Source: Cyclobacteriaceae bacterium (GTDB taxonomy: Bacteria > Bacteroidota > Bacteroidia > Cytophagales > Cyclobacteriaceae). Taken from it: DNA of 64,000 bases. The stretch covers positions 53,397 to 117,396 of the forward strand of contig JAGQYI010000030.1 in the NCBI GenBank assembly GCA_020436165.1. The letters are read 5' to 3'. Positions 58,532 to 64,000 of the stretch are shown here, piece by piece. The translations under genes were made by a program, and so were the position numbers. How positions within the stretch are numbered: the stretch's first letter is position 1; each line of letters begins with the position of its first letter. A model generated the notes under the pieces. The model saw nothing but the letters and a program-made list of their open reading frames with translations, did no database searches and was not told the DNA's origin.

Positions 58532-59470
58532 ATGACTAAAAAACTATCGTTAATTATTATTGGGTTGGGCTTGCTGTGGCAGGGGGCTTTTGCGCAAGAT
58601 TACGCTTTTAGAGTGTTAGCAAGCAAAGGCCAGAATATGGTGAAGAAGGGTAATTCTGATTGGCAAGTACTTAAAACCGGGGCTAAATTAAATGCTGGCG
58701 AAGAAGTGAAACTGGCTGCAAATGGTTATTTGGGATTGGTGCACTCAAGTGGTAAAACCATGGAGCTTAAAGAACCATCCGTATACAATATTGCAAAGCT
58801 TTCAAGCGATCTTGGAACAGGAACACAAAGCATAGCCTCAAAATATGCTGACTTTGTGATGAGCAAGATGTCTCCGCAGCAGATAGAAGAAAACAGGAAA
58901 AAATATGCAAGTGTAACAGGGGCTGCAGAACGTGGAACCGAAGATGCATCCATAACCATTTTTATGCCTCAATCTGTTTCTATATTAAACAAGAAAGCAA
59001 CCATTCGCTGGGAGCCTTACAGAGACGATGCGGTTTATGTAGTTAATCTTAAAAACCTGTTTGAAGAGAAAATAATGGTTGTGGAAACTACCGATCCGTT
59101 CTACACAATCGACTTTAACAACGAGCAAATTAAAAATGCTATAGTAGAGAACCTTATCATAGTAAATGTTTCATTGAAGGACGATGAATCAATAGCTTCT
59201 AAAAATGCAGCTATTGAACTAATGACTGGTGATGATGCTAAAACATACGATGTTGAACTTAAAAATCTTGAGAGCAATATTGGAGAGAAATCTTCCATCA
59301 ACGATTTGATTCTGGCTGAGTTCTATGAGGAGAATGGTTTGTTCCTTGATGCACTTACAAGCTATGAAGATGCTATCAAACTATCTCCTGATGTTGAATA
59401 CTTCCAGGAAGCGTATAATGAATTCCTGATCAGGAACGGGCTTAAAAAGCCAGAGACGGCTCAAGAATAG
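58532..59470 (+). CDS. Exported FecR-like/TPR protein
   Basis: This 312-residue protein has a signal peptide (ending GAFAQ). Residues 24-95 follow the FecR pattern: a 'V-x-x-G-x-W-x-x-L' strand (KGNSDWQVLKTG), 'AGEEVKLAANGYLGLVHSSGK' and 'MELKEPSVYNIA'. A middle beta region (about 145-235) and a C-terminal TPR-like pair (LAEFYEENGLFLDALTSYEDAIKLSPD) follow. Such FecR-like proteins are periplasmic and often pair with CHASE2 or CHAT genes in Bacteroidota and cyanobacteria (recollection, not checked). A strong terminator ends the pair. Confidence 0.8.
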   Translation: MTKKLSLIIIGLGLLWQGAFAQDYAFRVLASKGQNMVKKGNSDWQVLKTGAKLNAGEEVKLAANGYLGLVHSSGKTMELKEPSVYNIAKLSSDLGTGTQSIASKYADFVMSKMSPQQIEENRKKYASVTGAAERGTEDASITIFMPQSVSILNKKATIRWEPYRDDAVYVVNLKNLFEEKIMVVETTDPFYTIDFNNEQIKNAIVENLIIVNVSLKDDESIASKNAAIELMTGDDAKTYDVELKNLESNIGEKSSINDLILAEFYEENGLFLDALTSYEDAIKLSPDVEYFQEAYNEFLIRNGLKKPETAQE

Positions 59471-59493
59471 AATTCATTAACCAAAAGAATAGG

Positions 59494-59518
59494 ACCCCGG
59501 CAAAACCGGGGTTTTTTT
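59494..59518 (+). terminator. Intrinsic terminator of the CHASE2/FecR-like unit
   Basis: ACCCCGG / CCGGGGT with a 5-base loop and a seven-T run. Confidence 0.92.
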
Positions 59519-60221
59519 ATTTCTTTACCAACGAACCATTTTTTAATACCGGTATCACATCGTAAACATCTTGTTTTACACAAAACTCAATATCTTTTAT
59601 GATGTTATGCTTTTCAAGTCGTTTGGCATGTGATGATTCCAATACGGTTTCTAATAGCTTCCCTTTTGCGGCTTTATAAATGGTTAGTGCAGAATGTGCT
59701 GCGTCACTATCTGATTCAAAATCTTGTTGAAGCAGTTCGTATAAGACGCCTGCAAAAAGTGTATCTTCTAAACTATAATTACCCTTCCAGCCAGCACAAT
59801 GTATCACAACATCTTTGCCTTGAGATTTCAAATAACCTGCAACTGTACTCAAATTCAAAAAGGAGCCAACAATTACCTCATCCGCATCTGTTGATTTGGT
59901 TATGGCCAATGTGCCATTGGTGGTTGTGGTTGCAACCTTATTTCCTTTGAATTTATCTTCCATGTAGCTAAAAGGAGAGTTGCCAATGTCGAATCCATCT
60001 ACTTTTTGTCCATCACGTTCTGCCGCTGTAAAATATCCCATTCCCTTAAGCTTGCGGCACTCTTCCAGGGTGGCTACGGGCTTTATCTCTGCTACTCCAT
60101 GGGCAATGCCGGTAGTCATGCAGGTGGTAGCTCTAAGTATATCTACTACAACAGCAATTTTCCCTTTAAGATCAAACAAATGAATTAATTGAGGTGATAG
60201 GCAAACTTCAACTTTTGGCAT
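59517..60221 (-). CDS. ComB family 2-phosphosulfolactate phosphatase
   Basis: This 234-residue protein has ComB-type segments: AVVVDILRATTCMTTGIAHGVAEI, FDIGNSPF, ATTTTNGTLAI, GSFLNLSTV and CAGWKGNYSLEDTLFAG. ComB hydrolyses 2-phosphosulfolactate to sulfolactate, in coenzyme M synthesis in archaea. Bacteroidota do not make coenzyme M, so another C3 sulfonate path is expected. Some relatives make sulfonolipids (capnines), and a sulfolactate-to-cysteate route is conceivable. Substrate is therefore uncertain. No comA gene is visible nearby. Confidence 0.87.
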   Translation of the reverse strand: MPKVEVCLSPQLIHLFDLKGKIAVVVDILRATTCMTTGIAHGVAEIKPVATLEECRKLKGMGYFTAAERDGQKVDGFDIGNSPFSYMEDKFKGNKVATTTTNGTLAITKSTDADEVIVGSFLNLSTVAGYLKSQGKDVVIHCAGWKGNYSLEDTLFAGVLYELLQQDFESDSDAAHSALTIYKAAKGKLLETVLESSHAKRLEKHNIIKDIEFCVKQDVYDVIPVLKNGSLVKK

Positions 60222-60241
60222 ACTAAATAAGGTTAAGCTGC

Positions 60242-60249
60242 CAAATATA
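60242..60249 (-). promoter_or_regulatory. Putative -7 element of the comB-like gene
   Basis: TATATTTG on the minus strand (TAnnTTTG) ends 20 bases before the ATG at 60221. No -33 box is evident, and it lies just past the stop of the upstream barrel gene. Confidence 0.4.
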
Positions 60250-60252
60250 AGG

Positions 60253-62271
60253 CTAGAAGTCGTATTTTAACTGTAGAGTGAATTGCGATTTGGTGTTTCC
60301 ATTGATTTCTGAATTGCCACTGCCAATCGAAGATCGGTCGTAATAAATGGTTTGCGACCATTTGGCACGCAAGGCCAGAGGTTTAATTGGAGCGTATTTT
60401 ACAAGTAAATAATATCTTACTCCTCTACCGCTAAATTGGGGTGTGCTAAATGCATAAAGCACATCCTTCTCATACATGTATTGTCTTGATAAGTAGCCAT
60501 CCGTATCGAAAATGGAGTACCGACCGGAAAGTGAGATTTTCCTTAAAGAAAGATTAATGTCCTGGTAAATAAGAACACCCGTTTCTTCCGTTTCAAATTT
60601 GCTTATCGTCCACTGAAGCCTCGTTCTGAAACTAATTGGGTTTTCTAAATTATAATCTAAGTTCAAAATGTACTTGGTTGTTTTATGTGCCATGGCTTGT
60701 TGAACAATGGCATCTGAAATTTTTCTGTCATTTTGCTCATTTTGTATCTGCAAATAAAATAGAGCTGACTTGTGGTACTTATAGTTTAACCGTACAAGTC
60801 CATCATTACCTAATCCCGGCTTTGGCAACGATGATTTAAGCCAGGGGAATCTATACATATCAAAGTAGCCTGTCAGCGTGAGGGAACTGGATATCCGGAT
60901 ATTCATACCCCAATAGGCTCCCTTCTCATTGGAAAGTGTAGAGCTTTCAGCAAAAGTAAGCCCGTAAAATGAATGAAAATCGGGTGCCAGGTAACGGTAC
61001 TGAAAGGTGAAATCGATGTTTTTACTCAAACTGGAAACAATTCCCAGGTTAATAGCTGAACCATGGTGGAGAGTATGAGCCGCTTCTCCATACAAGGTTA
61101 CATTTTGAAACGTATACCTGCCAAAAACACTCACATTATAATTTTCCTTTCCACTGAATTTATAAAGGTTATAAATGGTCGGTTTGGGACTAAAAGGTAT
61201 ATTGAATGAATTGTAAAGGCCAATTATACCTATCTCACCAGCTCCTTTAGAATAAGTGATTGCAGCGCCTGCCACCTGTTCTCTTATGGAGTTTTGTGCA
61301 GTAAGCTCACTCAAGGTTCGGTGCAAACCGTCCGTTCGTAATGAGGTGACTTCTGTATCCAGGCTATCAGTGGAATATACACTGGCATCTTTCAATTGGT
61401 TTGAGTAAAACACTGAAACTTCCAGATTTTTGATAATTTCAATGGTAGTTCCTGCGCCTCTGAAATAATTATACTCTGTGAGAGAAGTATAAGGCTGTAC
61501 TTTTAATGTAGCTTGGAGTGAAGTGATGGAACTGGCGTTTTTCCCAGCCAAAAAACCCGCACCCAAAACCAATCCCTGCCCAAATTGAAGTTTATAGTCT
61601 CCCAAAGCCAACTGCTTTATTCTTCCCTGGTTTTGGATGTAGAAATGGAAGGAGTAAAAATCAGGTCCGGTATAAAGTGAATCCGCTCTGAATGCTAATT
61701 CACCGGGGTCTTTTTGGAGGGTAAGCCCTAAGCTTGTATGGCCGGGATTCATTATTCGCAGTCTTAAGCTGTACTGATATGGGTCACCAAAGTATTTATC
61801 TTCTAAAAAACCATTTGATGGCTCAAGTACCTGAGAAGTTGAGCCAAGAAGAAAATTGTCTTTTCCGGTAACTGACTGTTTGAGAATAGTAGTTAACGAA
61901 ATTGGCGTATTAAAACTGAGAAAGGGTAGTATTTCCTTGATCTTATCAATTGAAAGGGAGCTAACAGCCATTAATTCGTATTTGTTTTTGAATTCACCAT
62001 ACATTTTACGGTAATCCATAATGTCTTTTACTTGTTCTGTGGTGAGCAGCTGAAGTGCCCATAAATCCTGAGGCTGGCAGGTATTGATTGGGATTGGGTT
62101 GTTATAAAACTGAAGAAGTAATTCGTAGTACGATTGATTATCTGCTTCCTCTCCTTTGTTCATCAGTATCTGGGCAATGTGTTTTTCTATATCCACCGGT
62201 TGAGTAACCTGTTGGGCAAGTCCCCGGATGGAAAGTACCGCAAAAAGTAAGATAAGAATTTTACTTTTCAT
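60253..62271 (-). CDS. Helix-hairpin-helix/outer membrane beta-barrel fusion protein
   Basis: This 672-residue protein has a signal peptide ending near GLAQQ, a helical stretch, and then a ComEA-like HhH region (about 58-115): 'INTCQPQDLWALQLLT', 'IMDYRKMYGEFKNKYELMAV', 'IDKIKEILPFL'. The hairpin glycines (GIG) of DNA-binding HhH motifs are replaced (QLLT). The remaining roughly 540 residues are alternating amphipathic strands ending in 'FTLQLKYDF', a typical barrel end. It overlaps the upstream barrel gene by 11 bases. Function is unknown; a DNA-uptake role is only a guess. Confidence 0.83.
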   Translation of the reverse strand: MKSKILILLFAVLSIRGLAQQVTQPVDIEKHIAQILMNKGEEADNQSYYELLLQFYNNPIPINTCQPQDLWALQLLTTEQVKDIMDYRKMYGEFKNKYELMAVSSLSIDKIKEILPFLSFNTPISLTTILKQSVTGKDNFLLGSTSQVLEPSNGFLEDKYFGDPYQYSLRLRIMNPGHTSLGLTLQKDPGELAFRADSLYTGPDFYSFHFYIQNQGRIKQLALGDYKLQFGQGLVLGAGFLAGKNASSITSLQATLKVQPYTSLTEYNYFRGAGTTIEIIKNLEVSVFYSNQLKDASVYSTDSLDTEVTSLRTDGLHRTLSELTAQNSIREQVAGAAITYSKGAGEIGIIGLYNSFNIPFSPKPTIYNLYKFSGKENYNVSVFGRYTFQNVTLYGEAAHTLHHGSAINLGIVSSLSKNIDFTFQYRYLAPDFHSFYGLTFAESSTLSNEKGAYWGMNIRISSSLTLTGYFDMYRFPWLKSSLPKPGLGNDGLVRLNYKYHKSALFYLQIQNEQNDRKISDAIVQQAMAHKTTKYILNLDYNLENPISFRTRLQWTISKFETEETGVLIYQDINLSLRKISLSGRYSIFDTDGYLSRQYMYEKDVLYAFSTPQFSGRGVRYYLLVKYAPIKPLALRAKWSQTIYYDRSSIGSGNSEINGNTKSQFTLQLKYDF

Positions 62272-63082
62272 CGCCTTTTTTCAGAGGTACGTCAAATGAT
62301 ATACTACCCGACCAACCAAGATTTTGCTGGTACGAACCGGATAGGTCAAGGAACAAATGTTTCCAGTTAAATCCTATGCCTGCAAAGCCAGAAGTCGGGT
62401 TTGGTAAAATACCCGTCCGAAGTGCAATATTCGGTGAAACCAAATATTCTATACCTAACCTGAGCAGGGCAGGGTTGCTCACATCCTTTTCAAGTTGGGC
62501 CAGCAGGAGAAGTTTTTCATGAGGGTGATAGTTGATACCTACCTTAACCTCGGTTACAGGACTCGCATAATTCAGTGTATCGAATTTAGCTTGGTTGAGG
62601 TTGGTAATGACCATACCAATGGTAAACTGATCGGTAATTACCATTTGCCCTCCAATATCTACATAAAATATGCCCTTTGACCCAAGCTCATTTATATTCC
62701 ATTGTTCATAGGTGGTCTTTATGCCCAGAGAGGTTTTACCAATTTTATGGCTCGCGCTTGCAATGGCTTTAGTTTTGCTGAGGAGTTCATCGCCAAAATA
62801 GGCCACCCCTATTCCCAGCGCTGTGTTATTAACAGGAAAGGTGAAGCCAAAAGCACCATCATGAATGCCCAGTTGCACATACTTGCTTTGGTAACCTGCC
62901 ATCAGAACCTTTTCGTGGTAGTTCATTCCAGAAGGATTAGTAAATAAGGACCATCCTGTTTGCAGGGCAACGGTGGCTTCTGCAAGTGATTCATTCCGTG
63001 CACCATTAAAATTAGCTTCCTGGGCGTAAGAATAAGTGCCAGCTAGCAATAGCAGGAGCAATAAAACAATGAGACGACTCAT
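62261..63082 (-). CDS. PorV/PorQ-like outer membrane protein
   Basis: This 273-residue protein has a signal peptide ending SYAQ. It starts like the PorV/PorQ (UPF0164/FadL-like) group: 'NGARNESLAEATVALQTGWSLFTNPSGM', i.e. the A-R-x-x-x-L-G-x-A-x-V-A and N-P-A/S-G elements. A beta-barrel follows, ending in GSISFDVPLKKG. PorV and PorQ shuttle or anchor type IX cargo at the outer membrane. This one overlaps the HhH-barrel gene by 11 bases and is probably its partner. Orthology to PorQ is not established. Confidence 0.78.
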   Translation of the reverse strand: MSRLIVLLLLLLLAGTYSYAQEANFNGARNESLAEATVALQTGWSLFTNPSGMNYHEKVLMAGYQSKYVQLGIHDGAFGFTFPVNNTALGIGVAYFGDELLSKTKAIASASHKIGKTSLGIKTTYEQWNINELGSKGIFYVDIGGQMVITDQFTIGMVITNLNQAKFDTLNYASPVTEVKVGINYHPHEKLLLLAQLEKDVSNPALLRLGIEYLVSPNIALRTGILPNPTSGFAGIGFNWKHLFLDLSGSYQQNLGWSGSISFDVPLKKGDEK

Positions 63083-63122
63083 AAAACTTTGTGTTTATCC
63101 TACAATATAGGACAACCCATAT

Positions 63123-63144
63123 TAAAATTCCACTTTGCTTTAGG
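63123..63144. repeat. 22-bp direct repeat, copy 1 (promoter-bearing)
   Basis: Matches 63754-63775 with one mismatch (C/T at the ninth base). The shared core after the mismatch is ACTTTGCTTTAGG. Both copies provide the TTTG -33 box of a promoter, and they bracket the 168-residue membrane protein gene. Confidence 0.85.
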
Positions 63145-63164
63145 TAAACTAAATATTAAGTTTG
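63134..63164 (+). promoter_or_regulatory. Bacteroidota-type promoter of the 168-residue membrane protein gene
   Basis: TTTG (63134-63137), a 19-base spacer and TAAGTTTG (63157-63164) form a full -33/-7 pair, 35 bases before the ATG at 63200. The spacing is identical to that of the promoter at 63765-63795. Confidence 0.65.
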
Positions 63165-63199
63165 AAGACACAATTTCAACTTATTTTTAAAGCAGCACT

Positions 63200-63706
63200 A
63201 TGCTATGGATTTTAAGAAGGACCTCATTAGAGGTTTTTTTGATAACATTTGCACCATTATGGATTGCTTCAATAATTGAAGAAGAATATTTCTGGATGAG
63301 AGTTAGTGTTTCCATTTTGGCAGGTTTGATATTTTTTTCATGGTATTTAATAATTGGTCTAAAACTTAATGAACAGCTACCTGATGAGAGTTTTAAGCCA
63401 GACTTATTTTTCAAATTAAATTGGTTCTATGTACTTGCTTTATTTTCAACCTCAGTAATAATAGGTGATCCAGAAAATGCTAATAAGGAAATGCCAATAT
63501 ATATAATGGTTTTGGTAGTTTATTTTGTCTTTGCTTTCTTTTACCTCGTCTATTTTACTGCAAATGCATATGTTAAGGTTTTTGCAAGTGATAAAACACT
63601 TCCTAGAGAAGAACTTATTTTATTTGCATTTATGGCAATTCCTTTAGGCGTTTGGATAGTTCAGCCAAGAATAAGAAAAATGTTTATCGGTAAAGAATTA
63701 ATTTAA
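63200..63706 (+). CDS. Hypothetical membrane protein
   Basis: This 168-residue protein has about four hydrophobic helices: EVFLITFAPLWIASII, VSVSILAGLIFFSWYLIIGL, WFYVLALFSTSVIIG, and IYIMVLVVYFVFAFFYLVYF, plus a possible fifth near 145-157. It ends in a basic tail (RIRKMFIGKELI). No family is recognised. It is AT-rich and lies precisely between two copies of a 22-bp promoter-bearing repeat, so it may be an insertion upstream of the polyprenyl synthetase gene. Confidence 0.72.
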   Translation: MLWILRRTSLEVFLITFAPLWIASIIEEEYFWMRVSVSILAGLIFFSWYLIIGLKLNEQLPDESFKPDLFFKLNWFYVLALFSTSVIIGDPENANKEMPIYIMVLVVYFVFAFFYLVYFTANAYVKVFASDKTLPREELILFAFMAIPLGVWIVQPRIRKMFIGKELI

Positions 63707-63753
63707 GTTTAGTTGTCAGTGCAAGTTTAGACTAGTCTAAAGGCCCTTCCTTA

Positions 63754-63775
63754 TAAAATTCTACTTTGCTTTAGG
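63754..63775. repeat. 22-bp direct repeat, copy 2 (promoter-bearing)
   Basis: Matches 63123-63144 with one mismatch. It contains the -33 box serving the polyprenyl synthetase gene. Confidence 0.85.
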
Positions 63776-63795
63776 ATGCATAGTTGCTATGTTTG
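63765..63795 (+). promoter_or_regulatory. Bacteroidota-type promoter of the polyprenyl synthetase gene
   Basis: TTTG (63765-63768), a 19-base spacer and TATGTTTG (63788-63795), 16 bases before the ATG at 63812. Confidence 0.7.
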
Positions 63796-63811
63796 TGGCT
63801 TCATAGCTTTT

Positions 63812-64000
63812 ATGTCAAACGCACTCATAGAAATAAAGGCCCCGATCAGCACCGAGATTGAGGAATTTGAGAAGAAATTCAGGGCATCCATGAAGAGTAA
63901 GGTGCTTTTGCTCGACAAGATCATGGGCTATATTGTGAAACGCAAGGGCAAGCAAATGCGCCCCATGTTTGTGTTTCTCAGTGCAGGGGTTTCAGGTGGA
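63812..64000 (+). CDS. Polyprenyl synthetase family protein (3' end outside window)
   Basis: The first 63 residues are present and the frame is open at the window edge. The segment VKRKGKQMRPMFVFLSAGVSGG matches the GKxxRP isopentenyl-diphosphate-binding motif near the N-terminus of trans-prenyltransferases. The helical start (ISTEIEEFEKKFRASMKSKVLLLDKIMGY) fits octaprenyl-type synthases, which would make the menaquinone side chain. The Asp-rich FARM/SARM motifs would lie beyond the window. An upstream full -33/-7 promoter supports the ATG at 63812. Confidence 0.85.
   Translation, partial: MSNALIEIKAPISTEIEEFEKKFRASMKSKVLLLDKIMGYIVKRKGKQMRPMFVFLSAGVSGG

Noticed and set aside
1..64000. CRISPR array, tRNA or rRNA genes, prophage or IS element
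   Set aside because: No regularly spaced repeats of 25-40 bases, no cloverleaf-like intergenic sequence with a T-loop, and no transposase, integrase of mobile type or phage structural gene were seen. The only tyrosine recombinase is XerD-like.

Overview
This window comes from the chromosome of a member of Bacteroidota, most likely of the order Cytophagales (the order is an inference). Several things point there: -7 promoter elements of the Bacteroidota form TAnnTTTG, type IX secretion relatives (a PorT-like gene next to menG/ubiE, a PorE-like TPR/propeller/OmpA protein, a PorV/PorQ-like barrel), bacillithiol synthase BshA, a fatty-acid hydroxylase of the kind used on sphingolipids, DUF4136 and DUF5777 proteins, and few strong Shine-Dalgarno sites. 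No tRNA, rRNA, CRISPR array, insertion sequence or prophage was seen. No gap without a gene exceeds 300 bases.

Layout. 1-3 kb: the 3' end of a large surface protein, then pyrR-pyrB. 3-10 kb: two exported TPR-CHAT proteases facing each other, with an AT-rich HEPN-like gene and a DUF2007 gene between them. 10-15 kb: a broken zeta-toxin gene with a small partner, a fatty-acid hydroxylase, bshA, and a beta-lactamase-fold hydrolase fused to a shrunken GH3 region. 15-20 kb: mutL, two tandem rhomboids, engB. 20-27 kb: PorE-like protein, menG, porT-like, an SDR, cytidine deaminase, saccharopine dehydrogenase, higBA. 27-32 kb: a Rossmann protein, rnhA, marC, a TIMP-like protein, aroQ, xerD, pyrD. 32-39 kb: ftsK, lolA, an APC transporter, a C-terminal processing protease. 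39-47 kb: a TPR protein, rmuC, envelope proteins, a DegP-like protease, an ABC-F ATPase. 47-50 kb: rplM-rpsI-rpsB-tsf. 50-53 kb: an export operon of cytochrome-like lipoproteins, YceI and a DUF5777 barrel. 53-64 kb: pgk, a Sua5-type tRNA-modification gene, meaB, a CHASE2 protein with a FecR-like/TPR partner, a ComB-like phosphatase, an HhH-beta-barrel protein with a PorV/Q-like barrel, and the start of a polyprenyl synthetase gene.

How it fits together. Most of the window is housekeeping: pyrimidine synthesis (pyrR, pyrB, pyrD), DNA processing (mutL, rmuC, xerD, ftsK, rnhA), translation and envelope biogenesis. The accessory content is mainly envelope proteins without known function. Three single genes are each bounded by direct repeats of about 17-22 bp or longer. 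The clearest case is an outer-membrane protein gene that separates rmuC from a decayed second copy of the rmuC 3' end. The less-described candidates are the exported TPR-CHAT pair, the CX4CH-lipoprotein/YceI/DUF5777 operon, the CHASE2 plus FecR/TPR pair, and the HhH-beta-barrel pair.
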